DNA of 64,000 nucleotides, taken from NCBI GenBank assembly GCA_036362985.1, contig JAYGXS010000003.1, positions 83,186,870-83,250,869 on the forward strand, in the 5' to 3' direction. A model generated the notes under the pieces. That model was not told the origin of the DNA, did no database searches, and was given only the letters and a program-made list of their open reading frames with translations. Position 1 is the first letter of the stretch, and each line of letters starts with the position of its first letter. Positions 56,201-60,625 of this stretch are shown here, one piece after another. The translations under genes and the position numbers were made by a program. Origin of the DNA: Ligula intestinalis. Taxonomy: Eukaryota; Platyhelminthes; Cestoda; Diphyllobothriidea; Diphyllobothriidae.

Positions 56201-57761
56201 AAGACTACGTAAATCAAATGAAAAATGATATTATCTGTAGTACGATATGTATGCAAGCTAAGAATATCCCTTTGAATTCGATAGCCAGTAAGTACATGGA
56301 TGTTCAGTTGGATGTTCAATACTTGGTTTTGCCAAACTGATGACCGAAATAAACGCTTTTGGCATACGCAGTAGATATCGAGTATCATTTTCATACAAAT
56401 TATACCTGATAGATATCCAGGGCTTGCAGACCTTTTCCTTCGGCTCCAAACGTCTTCGATTGACAAACGAGTCCGAGTGAAATTCCGAATAAGTATCATC
56501 TCATCGCTCAAAAGAGAAATCTGATACGAAAAGTGGAAATATTGCCAGATTGAAAATATTCCATTTAGGCACAAAAGCAACGTCACGGATATGTAACAAT
56601 AACGACGCTTCGGCGACTCCACATCTGATGTTGCAACGACAGTTTTGACGGTCTTCATTTCAATCTAGAAATCGAAAAGACTAATTTAGATTTAACTCCG
56701 CCTGTGCATGGATTTGACTATGGTGATGATGCACGAGTAGGTTAAGCACTACCAAACACAATATTGCCGTTTAGATTCTGTGAGACATTTTACTGAACTA
56801 ATGGAATGTGGATGGCTTGAGATTTCTTTACAAGGCGGTAGGGCGCTAAAAGTGTTTACATATGCTAAATTCGGGTTGATGGGTAGAACCCTAATTCACG
56901 TAGTACTCCAGGAAACAAATTGCTGCCTCAAGACAGTTAAAACATTGATGGTGCTGAAATGAGATAATTTAATTCTCTAAAGGCTTAAAACGTTTTACAA
57001 ATCCATTTGGTGTAAAGGAAACTGCCGGTTTTAGTAAACCTACATTGCATAGGTAGACAACTAAACCGCAAATGTGATCCTATAAGCAGTTCATTGGTTC
57101 AAGGTTTCAGTTGCGTAGGCGATTTGCATACGTGTCGAAAAGGAAATCCAATTTCAGCATTTGAATACCATTAGCGGCAACATAAGAAGTTAGTGTGAAT
57201 ACTGAAAAATTGCATATAAGGTGCTTTAATATAGAGTCAATATATATTGATGTATCGCCTTGTCAGACAAACTACTTGCATAAATTATGACTAAGGTAAG
57301 GATAAGTCACATCAAAAAGACAATTGCAAAAATATAATTTTCAGCTTTCAATGAATTTTCTAAGCAAAAAACAAACAAAATTTACAAAATATATTAAAGT
57401 TTCTTAAATGCGTAGGTCTTTATTGAATCTTTGCTGACAGTTATAAACATAGTAACGCTTGAATTTATATCAATAAGAATTCACTTAAACGCATAAAAAG
57501 GAACTTGAAAATCTTCGTGCTTTTTACGCTATAAAAAATATAAAATGGCCTGGCCAAACAACTCTGAAGTTCAGTGAACGTAGAGACAAGTTCCTTCATA
57601 TTTTGGCATGAGGATTTTCGCAATGTTTATCCAAATGAACCATTTTATTTATTCATTCTCTATTATGTCTCTCAAGGCAGATGATTATTGGTATTGACGA
57701 CGTGTTTCCTTACATTCTATATTCACCTCAATCTGCAGTGAACCTCCCATTGTTTCCATCC
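7951..57761 (-). CDS. Transmembrane (MACIT-like) collagen, 17-exon gene model
   Basis: Whole-gene span; the exons are listed separately. Spliced in order 57761 to 7951, the exons give one open frame of 478 codons. Residues 1-32 are a cytoplasmic tail, about 33-56 a hydrophobic helix ([19 protein letters not shown] and following), 57-85 a stalk with sequon N72-F-T, and 86-89 RRKR, a proprotein-convertase site. Residues 90-145 are non-collagenous, 146-365 are Gly-X-Y with two breaks, and 366-478 are a C-terminal segment with C378 and C389. In vertebrate MACITs this layout forms a homotrimer at the cell surface that can be shed by furin; extracellular-matrix attachment is the inferred role here. 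All junctions inside the Gly-X-Y region are phase 0 and almost every exon starts on the Gly codon. Intron sizes range from about 0.17 to 15.5 kb. No promoter or poly(A) signal is convincing. The collagen identity is certain; MACIT assignment is well supported; completeness of the exon set is less sure. Confidence 0.85.
8700..8960 (+). repeat. Dispersed repeat DR1, copy 2
   Basis: Close match to 19920-20180: ctcaaggtcatccaatacc, tcagtcagcgctt, a cactcggacacacacacgtg block and gcgctccagcggaatgacg occur in the same order and spacing. The open frame across 8647-9036 is probably incidental. Confidence 0.75.
9020..9325 (+). repeat. Direct duplication of about 80 bases
   Basis: cgcagttgctagggtttaac, then acttaacc.cctgcgata, occurs at about 9070-9110 and again at 9280-9318. 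A weaker relative follows DR1 copy 3 near 20280, so this may be the 3' part of DR1 duplicated locally. Confidence 0.65.
9340..9453. repeat. Hairpin of a Penelope-like terminal sequence
   Basis: Left arm 9340-9385 and right arm 9406-9453 are near-perfect inverted copies of ggcgaacatacgtagctttc and its flank, with a 20-base loop. The same unit flanks Penelope-like segments at 34630, 40330, 41280, 42600 and 43440, so this looks like a solo terminal remnant. Confidence 0.75.
10584..10593. other. Assembly gap (10 N)
   Basis: Ten consecutive N; true length unknown. Confidence 1.
12360..12395 (-). CDS. Collagen exon 16: last helical exon, GxxGER motif
   Basis: 36 bases, [12 protein letters not shown], residues 354-365. 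Acceptor tctattttag, donor AGA/GTAAGC. It ends the triple helix. G-H-P-G-E-R has the form GxOGER, the integrin-recognition pattern of several animal collagens, if the Pro is hydroxylated; that function is inference. Confidence 0.85.
13549..13650 (-). repeat. tRNA-derived SINE, minus copy
   Basis: On the minus strand it reads gtggcccattggtagagcg, a CAAAAGC-containing middle and a tail with ccaattgggtcaa, matching the plus copy 120 bases away and the copy at 299-400. Confidence 0.6.
13770..13875 (+). repeat. tRNA-derived SINE, plus copy
   Basis: It contains ccaatggtagagcggtggc, cacaaaagc, an eroded box B and the tail tattgggtcaactgaa. Together with the minus copy it makes a head-to-head pair next to collagen exon 15. 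Confidence 0.6.
13914..13940 (-). CDS. Collagen exon 15 (27 bases)
   Basis: GVPGPKGEM, residues 345-353. Acceptor gatttttag, donor ATG/GTGAGT. It lies only about 40 bases from the tail of a tRNA-derived SINE on the plus strand. Confidence 0.85.
14619..14681 (-). CDS. Collagen exon 14
   Basis: 63 bases, seven perfect triplets (residues 324-344), [20 protein letters not shown] then K. Acceptor attattttcag, donor AAA/GTTAGT. Confidence 0.9.
14682..16991 (-). other. Intron 13 of the collagen gene
   Basis: It contains an inverted SINE-tail fragment at about 15140-15200 (gggagactgatgcggagag, related to the 46600 and 33670 copies). The part from about 16430 to 16900 is GC-richer, with a G9 run near 16697 and a (GTT/GCT)n repeat near 16818-16845. 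A collagen-like scrap near 14996-15010 is discussed among the rejected items. Confidence 0.5.
16992..17033 (-). CDS. Collagen exon 13 with helix interruption
   Basis: 42 bases, [14 protein letters not shown], residues 310-323; acceptor aaaacaacag, donor CCA/GTAAGT. Glu-Lys after GIS of exon 12 makes a second G4G interruption. Alternatively an unseen exon ending in a Gly codon lies in the 4.5 kb intron upstream. Surrounding sequence is GC-rich with trinucleotide repeats. Confidence 0.8.
19920..20180 (+). repeat. Dispersed repeat DR1, copy 3
   Basis: Colinear with 8700-8960 over about 260 bases, sharing ctcaaggtcatccaatacc, cactcggacacacacacgtg and gcgctccagcggaatgacg. The flanking part towards 20330 also resembles the duplicated block at 9020-9325. 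Confidence 0.75.
20527..20645 (+). repeat. tRNA-derived SINE
   Basis: Box A ttagctcagttgacttgag, box B cggttcgaaaccc and the tail aatttggtccaag. The best-preserved internal promoter pair in the window, but the stem arms do not pair as a tRNA. Confidence 0.65.
21535..21570 (-). CDS. Collagen exon 12 (36 bases)
   Basis: [12 protein letters not shown], residues 298-309; acceptor aattttag, donor TCG/GTACGT. Four perfect triplets, only 174 bases after exon 11, so the two probably arose or are retained as a tight pair. Confidence 0.85.
21745..21771 (-). CDS. Collagen exon 11 (27 bases)
   Basis: GYKGDKGEA, residues 289-297; acceptor tattttag, donor GCG/GTAAAG. Three perfect triplets. A second in-frame GT (GTAAAT) six bases on would add Val-Lys and break the register, so the first donor is preferred. 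Confidence 0.8.
22420..22620 (-). pseudogene. GIY-YIG endonuclease fragment, left arm
   Basis: On the minus strand a degraded copy of the region read intact in the right arm: [18 protein letters not shown] then [16 protein letters not shown]. An in-frame stop sits just before the VYKIPCG block. It would nick target DNA in a working element. Confidence 0.75.
22831..23400 (-). pseudogene. Penelope-like reverse transcriptase core (truncated)
   Basis: 189 codons open. Motif A is [11 protein letters not shown] (residues 7-17, catalytic Asp present). Motif B is [10 protein letters not shown] (65-74), where other elements have G-x-x-M-G-S-P-x-S. Motif C is YVDDTF (100-105), with both Asp. FLDV (141-144) and NHPISHKRS (174-182) mark the following thumb region. 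The N-terminal fingers are absent because the frame starts at the inversion junction. It is the longest single repeat-derived frame in the window. Confidence 0.9.
23467..23706 (+). pseudogene. GIY-YIG endonuclease fragment, right arm
   Basis: 79 codons on the plus strand with [20 protein letters not shown], then [20 protein letters not shown]. The GIY is GIV and the YIG is YCG, with the CxxC and the conserved Arg and His-Glu-His. It is the inverted duplicate of the left-arm copy and is more intact. Confidence 0.85.
25506..25610. repeat. Short inverted repeat ahead of a LINE fragment
   Basis: aatttcaaggaaagg and cttgagaaaat on the left are mirrored by attttctcaagg and ttttccttgaaat on the right, with a spacer of about 20 bases. 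It may be a small foldback insertion. Confidence 0.5.
25671..26305 (+). pseudogene. CR1/jockey-type LINE, C-terminal part of ORF2
   Basis: The first frame (25671-25916) reads [20 protein letters not shown], then HLEYGVQA. A stop and frameshift follow, and a second frame to 26305 reads [24 protein letters not shown] and [20 protein letters not shown]. These are the conserved blocks after the RT domain of CR1-like non-LTR retrotransposons. 5'-truncated, at least two lesions. A homologous but distinct copy lies at 61353-62095. Confidence 0.8.
28541..28557. repeat. Poly-G tract
   Basis: About 16 G in a row; no gene context. Confidence 0.8.
28620..28740. repeat. GAGCTC-rich patch
   Basis: Words based on gagctcg recur seven or so times on both strands (gtgagctcgcttggagctca, gattcgagctcaattcttcg, gagctcgtaataagctcg), giving local inverted repeats. 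Function unknown. Confidence 0.5.
29450..29910 (+). pseudogene. Penelope-like remnant, RT end to GIY-YIG start
   Basis: In shifting plus-strand frames it reads [17 protein letters not shown], then [43 protein letters not shown] and [22 protein letters not shown]. These are the RT tail, linker and GIY-YIG entry blocks, in the same order as in the element at 22018-24090. At least two frameshifts; truncated after the YAG of the endonuclease. Confidence 0.7.
33007..33039 (-). CDS. Collagen exon 10 with helix interruption
   Basis: 33 bases, [11 protein letters not shown] (residues 278-288), acceptor aaatttag, donor CCT/GTAAGA. The first two codons, Leu-Thr, sit between GPP of exon 9 and GPP here, giving Gly-X-Y-Leu-Thr-Gly. 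This is a four-residue interval between glycines (G4G), a normal kind of interruption in non-fibrillar collagens. The exon length is not a multiple of 9, as expected from the extra pair. Confidence 0.75.
33540..33720 (+). repeat. SINE family B body fragment
   Basis: It contains gaccagctgatgacagtca and ccagtctcccttgtctttgc, the body blocks shared with the copies at 33900-34000, 46590-46690 (inverted), 46860-46970 and 15140-15200 (inverted). The tRNA head is missing. Confidence 0.65.
33830..34000 (+). repeat. tRNA-derived SINE (family B)
   Basis: A tRNA-like head with tttagagcgttggactgcta and box B cgggttcgagccccggg, followed by the body ggatatgattggctgata and cattctcccttgtccgtgcc. Head and body link this to the other family B copies. 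Confidence 0.7.
34176..34256 (-). CDS. Collagen exon 9
   Basis: 81 bases, nine perfect triplets (residues 251-277), [20 protein letters not shown] and following. Acceptor ccgcaaag after a T-rich tract, donor CCA/GTAAGT. It is intact despite lying between kilobases of degraded retroelements. Confidence 0.9.
34600..35245 (-). pseudogene. Penelope-like element, GIY-YIG end and tail
   Basis: On the minus strand: [13 protein letters not shown] and [19 protein letters not shown], then [20 protein letters not shown] and [20 protein letters not shown]. This matches the C-terminal region of the copy at 42940-43230. The 3' side ends in the ggcgaacatgcg and ttttcgataaattctc terminal block near 34630-34680. 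Frames are interrupted. Confidence 0.75.
35572..36245. repeat. Foldback unit with coding-like arms
   Basis: Arms about 35572-35800 (plus) and 36020-36245 (minus) are inverted copies. Both arms translate, each in its own direction, to DDL.STNS.LS.FR, then YNSS..H.SKFE and A.LCQS, so the protein sequence is better kept than the DNA. The arms carry gacgtttcgg / ctgaaacgtt, the motif seen at Penelope-like termini in this window. Spacer about 220 bases. Confidence 0.6.
36092..36621 (-). pseudogene. Ser/Asn-rich repeat-borne frame, one frameshift
   Basis: Two overlapping minus frames (36391-36621 and 36092-36433) together give a low-complexity Ser/Asn/Thr-rich peptide, with [17 protein letters not shown] in the first and [20 protein letters not shown] in the second. 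The 3' part forms one arm of the foldback unit. No known family recognised; probably part of a Penelope-like or other retroelement N-terminal region. Confidence 0.35.
36640..36960 (+). pseudogene. Penelope-like C-terminal tail fragment
   Basis: It begins with [16 protein letters not shown], equivalent to the [13 protein letters not shown] block at 43085. The cagcagaagcaaccgctatc and tgtgcacaaaagaacttcct blocks shared with 40540-40650 and 43130-43230 follow, then the C-rich 3' region. Disrupted by stops and frameshifts. Confidence 0.65.
36970..37320 (+). repeat. Penelope-like terminal block followed by dispersed repeat DR2 copy 2
   Basis: 36985-37065 resembles the inverted terminal block (catataaatgtaa, tttactcgccaaactt). 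37160-37320 is the second copy of DR2 (first at 430-600). Confidence 0.55.
37343..37490. repeat. Terminal hairpin of a Penelope-like element
   Basis: gactcgatcgatggggcaac ... acccgacgttccgagat and its inverted copy (atctcaaaaagtcgggcgaa ... gttgtcccagcgatcaagtc) face each other around tcatcatccgagacatgaat. A relative at 38545-38630 flanks the neighbouring element. Confidence 0.75.
37596..38835 (+). mobile_element. Palindromic Penelope-like element with GIY-YIG remnant
   Basis: Inverted arms 37596-37735 / 38683-38835 and 37745-37810 / 38472-38535 surround a plus-strand core. The core reads [19 protein letters not shown] (linker), [19 protein letters not shown] (GIY-YIG entry), HIHEHKLAV, then [14 protein letters not shown] and [13 protein letters not shown]. 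Two stops interrupt the endonuclease. The RT is missing. A terminal-type block (38545-38640) is inserted inside the right arm. Confidence 0.8.
38945..39275 (+). pseudogene. Probable LINE 3' end
   Basis: A 104-codon frame at 38959-39273 with [20 protein letters not shown], then [10 protein letters not shown] and [17 protein letters not shown]. This resembles the C terminus of non-LTR ORF2 proteins (HPLH, R..R, Y..S..P..R). The (CTAT)n tract 150 bases downstream would fit a LINE tail. Family assignment is uncertain. Confidence 0.4.
39427..39452 (+). repeat. (CTAT)n microsatellite
   Basis: Five to six CTAT units, slightly imperfect at the 3' end. Confidence 0.85.
39816..39825. other. Assembly gap (10 N)
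   Basis: Ten consecutive N beside a C-run; true length unknown. Confidence 1.
40300..41320 (+). mobile_element. Penelope-like tail fragments, nested
   Basis: 40310-40375 is the terminal block (tttggcgaaagtacgtaggc, cgataaattatcg). 40540-40650 matches the [18 protein letters not shown] tail. 40670-40785 and 41109-41225 are two copies of the C-rich 3' region sharing ctagattggctccac and agcctgctcttgtcaac, and 41270-41315 is an inverted terminal block. The duplication of the 3' region suggests one insertion into another or an unequal exchange. Confidence 0.65.
41760..42595 (+). pseudogene. Penelope-like RT to GIY-YIG segment
   Basis: The plus strand reads [13 protein letters not shown] (RT motif C with both Asp), [70 protein letters not shown] (GIY-YIG entry), then [20 protein letters not shown]. 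The order is RT, linker, endonuclease and C terminus. Frameshifts separate the blocks and motifs A and B are lost. It runs directly into the palindromic tail at 42575. Confidence 0.8.
42575..43490. repeat. Large palindrome of Penelope-like 3' ends
   Basis: Arms of about 370 bases (42575-42945 and 43115-43490) are inverted copies. Each carries the tail coding block ([20 protein letters not shown] in the right arm), a C/G-rich 3' part and the terminal block with gttggcgagcatatgtatac. The spacer of about 170 bases is plus-strand coding ([36 protein letters not shown]). The 205-codon open frame 42760-43377 crosses the whole structure. Confidence 0.85.
43482..44770 (+). pseudogene. Penelope-like element, N-terminal region and RT start
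   Basis: It starts [20 protein letters not shown], continues after stops with [17 protein letters not shown], then has [20 protein letters not shown] and [19 protein letters not shown], then [10 protein letters not shown]. These are the N-terminal RT blocks of Penelope-like elements. After a frameshift near 44565 the RT reaches motif A ([14 protein letters not shown]) and stops at about 44770, where unrelated sequence begins. It complements the 3' segments elsewhere, but this copy lacks motifs B and C. Confidence 0.8.
45040..46240 (+). mobile_element. Penelope-like GIY-YIG segment between inverted termini
   Basis: Termini at 45040-45220 (minus) and 46060-46240 (plus) are inverted copies with cctgacgtttcgggtag / ctacccgaaacgtcagg. 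Between them the plus strand has [32 protein letters not shown], then [33 protein letters not shown] and [21 protein letters not shown] stop follows KTG. It is probably the 3' part of the element whose 5' part is at 43482-44770, the two being separated by about 250 bases of foreign sequence (44770-45015) and an inverted terminus. Confidence 0.8.
45720..46020 (+). repeat. Minisatellite-like repeats inside the Penelope-like 3' region
   Basis: Two to three diverged units of about 130-145 bases. Blocks ttaccacgcggtcagccaat / ttagcacgcggacagccaac and cgaacacatagggggctgac / cgaacacacagggggccgac recur in order. GC-richer than the surroundings. Confidence 0.65.
46590..46970. repeat. Inverted pair of family B SINEs
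   Basis: The minus copy (about 46590-46700) and plus copy (46765-46970) both carry the actggctgacga..gctaataagcca and cagtctcccttgtt blocks. The plus copy has a tRNA-like head with gtggctcaaggattacggcg and gagttcgatgctcc. Confidence 0.7.
49783..49854 (-). CDS. Collagen exon 8
   Basis: 72 bases, eight perfect triplets (residues 227-250), [18 protein letters not shown] and following. Acceptor cttccttttaag, donor CCC/GTAGGT. It is the last exon before the very long intron 8. Confidence 0.9.
49855..52722 (-). other. Intron 7 of the collagen gene
   Basis: 2.9 kb with no recognisable repeat or gene. The 132-codon plus frame at 51703-52101 shows no family features and looks like chance. Confidence 0.5.
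52723..52830 (-). CDS. Collagen exon 7
   Basis: 108 bases, twelve perfect triplets (residues 191-226) from [18 protein letters not shown] onwards. Acceptor ttttttcag, donor CGC/GTAAGG. Length 108 is a classic collagen exon size (multiple of 9). Locally GC-richer than the surrounding introns. Confidence 0.9.
52831..54067 (-). other. Intron 6 of the collagen gene (GC-AG)
   Basis: 1.2 kb, AT-rich, no repeat recognised. It begins with GCAGGT and ends ttttttcag. Confidence 0.7.
54068..54148 (-). CDS. Collagen exon 6 (ends at a GC donor)
   Basis: 81 bases, nine perfect triplets (residues 164-190) starting [16 protein letters not shown]. Acceptor cgttttag. The only position that keeps the Gly-X-Y register with exon 7 is AAG/GCAGGT, a GC-AG intron; the GT four bases later would shift the frame. 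Rich in charged triplets (KGDRG twice). Confidence 0.85.
55018..55131 (-). CDS. Collagen exon 5: start of the triple helix
   Basis: 114 bases, residues 126-163. It opens with a non-collagenous stretch ([14 protein letters not shown] and following) and enters Gly-X-Y at G146 ([18 protein letters not shown]). Donor AAA/GTGAGT. The acceptor is ambiguous by one codon (ccag/CAG or cagcag/GAA); both keep the frame. The run of four Gly-Pro-rich triplets at the N-terminal side of the helix would favour a stable start. Confidence 0.85.
55575..55634 (-). CDS. Collagen exon 4, ectodomain linker
   Basis: Acceptor tatcgag, donor TCG/GTAAGT; 60 bases coding residues 106-125, [20 protein letters not shown]. 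Rich in Pro, Gly and Tyr but not regular Gly-X-Y. In phase 0 with both neighbours. Confidence 0.75.
55882..55904 (-). CDS. Collagen exon 3 (23-base micro-exon)
   Basis: Acceptor tttgtag, donor GTGAGT. Its first two bases complete the codon split by exon 2 (G/AT, Asp98), and it then reads SSQPPGQ, ending in phase 0. The phase fit on both sides is the main evidence for such a short exon. It belongs to the non-collagenous ectodomain between the furin site and the triple helix. Confidence 0.7.
56406..56664 (-). CDS. Collagen exon 2: cytoplasmic tail, transmembrane helix, furin site
   Basis: The acceptor gatttctag precedes ATTGAAATG; the donor is CAG/GTATAA, leaving one base of a split codon. It codes residues 12-97. 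A basic stretch (SPKRR, 28-32) sits directly before about 24 hydrophobic residues, as in a type II signal anchor with the N terminus inside. The stalk carries N72-F-T74 and ends in W-S-R-R-K-R (84-89), a classic convertase cleavage motif, followed by SASPGYLS. No Gly-X-Y is coded here. The position of anchor, stalk and convertase site matches MACIT collagens; nematode cuticle collagens share the anchor and the convertase site but have much shorter, differently organised helices. Confidence 0.85.
57727..57761 (-). CDS. Collagen exon 1 (start codon exon)
   Basis: After an acceptor-like ttttgttttag the exon reads GG then ATG at 57759-57757, coding [11 protein letters not shown], then donor GTGAAT. 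It joins in phase 0 to exon 2 (IEMKTV...). Because the exon itself begins at an AG acceptor only two bases before ATG, its 5' partner is either a distant untranslated exon or a trans-spliced leader, which flatworms use. If this exon is not real, translation would begin at Met14 in exon 2. It is recognised only by splice sites and frame, so support is moderate. Confidence 0.5.
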
Positions 57762-58266
57762 CTAAAACAATATTTTTTATATGCTAGATATGCCATGCCT
57801 ATTGACGAAGCAAAACTTAATATAAAAGATAAACATCTTGCGGTTTCTTAATTGTTTCCGAAAGTTTTTCTTATACAAAAAAACGGTGAACTTTAGCACG
57901 GGTATTAATTAAGTTTGGCAGATTTGGTTACTTCGTTGACACAATCGTGAAAAAACTGGCGTTATATGGCGGAATTCGAAACCGCATAGTAGGAGGCCTT
58001 TTACGCAAGCCGACGTTCCACCTACTTGAACTAGGAATGTTGCGCTTCACACCGTGAGTTTAATCACACTTTTCTCACAATTTGGTCAACTAAATGTAAC
58101 ACAGGTAGAAAGTGGGTCTTGTATTAACGGCAATCTAGCCCTCTGCGTTCAATATTTACAGTCTGGTAAGTAGTAGCACATTATAAACTACATTGCGACA
58201 TAAAAATATGGCAGAAACAATGTCTATCATTCAATGAAATTACGGGAACCTATTAGTTTATTATAT
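57762..58266. other. Region upstream of exon 1
   Basis: About 500 bases before the first exon. No clear TATA or initiator can be picked. 57960-58095 ends in tttggtcaact, like the SINE tails, and shares accgtgagtttaatcacact with 19822-19841, so at least part is repeat. Confidence 0.4.
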
Positions 58267-58983
58267 GCCCCTAATAGCAATGTTCCAAAACAAAAGGATA
58301 GAATGGTTTCAGTGGGACCAAAGATTCCACTGTATTCCTACTGAGCCGTGATTGCGTATATGGGCAGTATTCCGTGCGCTGACTGGGGGAGGTTACAAGC
58401 CATCATTGAAATCAAATGTCAAACACACACGCAAGACCCCCTCCACCTTAGGAAAACCTTACGCGCACACACGCCTCCTATGTTTGCTATATTCTCTCCC
58501 CCCCCCCCCCTAAATACGGCGCCTGGATCGATGTCCTGATTTGGCAAATTTTTGCCACCGTGTTCAGAAACACAATGCCTGCTCAGAGTGCACTTGCTGC
58601 ACGTAGTCGCCCCCTACCCCCCTGCCCCTCTACCCAAAGATCCCCCTGTTTGAACGCATTAAGTGTGATCTGAACACGGGTTTTTCGACCTAAGTGTACG
58701 CCGGCAAATTTGCCAAAGCAAGACATCGATCCAAGCGCCGTATTTGGGGAGGGGGAATGGAGCAAACATAGGAAGCGCGCGTGCGCGTAGGGTTTTTCTC
58801 GGGTGGAGGGGGAGGTGTTGTGTGTGTGTCGACCATCGATTTCGATGATGGCTTGTAACCTTCCTCAGTCAGCGAACGGAATACCGCCCATATACGCAAT
58901 CACGGCTCAGTAGGAATAAAGTGGGTCTTTGGTAGCACTGAAACCATTCTATCCTTTGGTTCCGGAACATTGCTATTAGGGGC
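58267..58983. mobile_element. Foldback element with 280-base inverted arms
   Basis: Left arm 58267-58545 and right arm 58705-58983 are inverted copies starting gcccctaatagcaatgttcc and ending ggaacattgctattaggggc. The spacer of about 160 bases is C-rich. No transposase frame. The arms diverge mainly by indels in C-runs and a TG microsatellite. No clear target duplication is visible, so the class (foldback DNA transposon or palindromic duplication) is open. Confidence 0.8.
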
Positions 58984-60033
58984 CCTGATATAGTTTGGAA
59001 CTGTATGCTGGGGACCGATTACCTATGAGCATATGCCAACAATATTGAAGCATAATATTTACTGGTTTAACTGAGTATGATTACTAGCATAAGTTATCTT
59101 ATTATTAGCATATTATGTCTAGCAGCAGAGGGCGGAAACCAAGGCGAGTCTTTACGTGCTCCAGATCTCAAACATAATGCATTTAATCGGAATGGTACAA
59201 ATCCAGGTTCACCCTTCTAGGTGATATCTTGGGAACATGCGACCAGGTGCTTACTTTCATGATTGTCATCTCAGACTTATAATATCACCAGTAATAGTGT
59301 CAGAACTGTTGTCATTCAGTTGTTTTGCTAATAGTGGTAGAAGCAAAATTAGTAGCACGTCACCTATATTTGCACGATTTCTATTGCACTGACTGGTATG
59401 ACCGATCTTTCAGTCAAACAAACGTTGCGTTACCTAAAATAGATGCAGACCTGGCTTGATCAACTAAAATCCTGCCTAAAAGACTACCTATGTTCTACCG
59501 GAGACAGACAAAGGCGATGAAAGTTAAGATGTTTGATTGAAAATTTTTGCACGCTGTCAAGTTCGCCTTGGTCGTCCCCGGTCATCGTAATCGAGAAGAC
59601 AGACGGTGACTACAGTTAGATACTTTCGCTTGGCCTCTGGTTGATGAAATCCTGCATAAAATATCAGGTAGTGGTTATTCTCAATTGTAGATTTAACCAC
59701 CACATTTTGACAAGTCGAAATCAAGCTGTCCGACAGTGAAAAGACAGACTTCTTTGTTCCCTCCTGCATGTGCGAAATTCGAAACTCCGCCCTGGGTTTT
59801 TGCTAAGTGAAATTTGCTTACTTGCAATTACTTATAAACCACGTTATCGCACAGTTCATCCCGAACACCTGTTTGATTTATTCTGACGACAGTATCAGTA
59901 AATACACTTACTCCAGCCAGATTCAAACAGAGTTTTTATCCGCCTTACAAAACCTTGTAGAAGGCTTTATATTAACTGTCATTCAAATGCCGAGGTCTTT
60001 CTATATTTCCGCTTCACGAATTTGCGTCTTGTT
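58984..60033. other. Intergenic, nothing recognised
   Basis: AT-rich, small frames only; the frame at 59557-59769 (minus) has no recognised family. Confidence 0.4.
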
Positions 60034-60260
60034 CTAATAGTAGTGCCGCACATAAGGGACTGGATTTTGATTTCCCAGACGCAGAAGAGTATATTTGTTC
60101 GAGTTGAAGAACAGGAGACATTTTCGGGACCACTGTTTTAATGAGTGAATATTTTCCTCGAAGTCGGCTTCATGGGTATCATTGTTGATGGCTATTGACA
60201 TTTTTATATCCTCCGCGAGCATGGCACGCTCACATTCTAATTCCCCTACGCAAATGGTCC
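60034..60260 (-). pseudogene. LINE reverse transcriptase fragment around motif C
   Basis: The minus frame reads MLAEDIKMSIAINNDTHEAD, then HSLKQWSRKCLLFFNSNKY and LRLGN. This aligns by eye with the (F/Y)ADD ... L..W ... FN..K...L..G stretch of CR1-like RTs. The catalytic pair is changed to A-E-D, so the copy is dead. Confidence 0.6.
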
Positions 60261-60314
60261 TGTATTGAGAAGGCGTCCATGATTGATATAACGTAAACAC
60301 AGTGCTCTAAAATA

Positions 60315-60625
60315 CAGGATGTCCCAAAAAAAATTTAAAGGTGTAAAACACTTAACAAGCATCAATTTATTGTCTTCTGACTGCACGAACTCAAACTGAC
60401 ATCCATTTAATCCAGATAATGCTGACAATGCGAAGCAATGGAATCGCATACATCATAAAACAATTGAATTTGTATATGGACGCATTCATTTTCAATGGCT
60501 TCTCCCTCTCTCGATTATCTAAAATATAGTAAAAGTTTAGTGGATTAACGATAAATAAATAAATTATAATAAATCTTACAGTTGCGATTGTTCAAAATGT
60601 GTATAAATTTATTTGAGACACCCTG
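60315..60625. mobile_element. Mariner-type MITE
   Basis: Inverted ends caggatgtcccaaaaaaaat and its partner atttatttgagacaccctg form TIRs of about 22 bases, flanked on both sides by the dinucleotide TA. TA target duplication and a CAGGGTGTC-like TIR are typical of the mariner superfamily. 311 bases, no transposase. Confidence 0.75.

Larger units (their letters stand above)
54149..57726 (-). other. Introns 1-5 of the collagen gene
   Basis: Short AT-rich introns between exons 6 and 1 (54149-55017, 55132-55574, 55635-55881, 55905-56405, 56665-57726). No transposon fragment was recognised in any of them, in contrast to introns 8 and 10. Confidence 0.6.
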
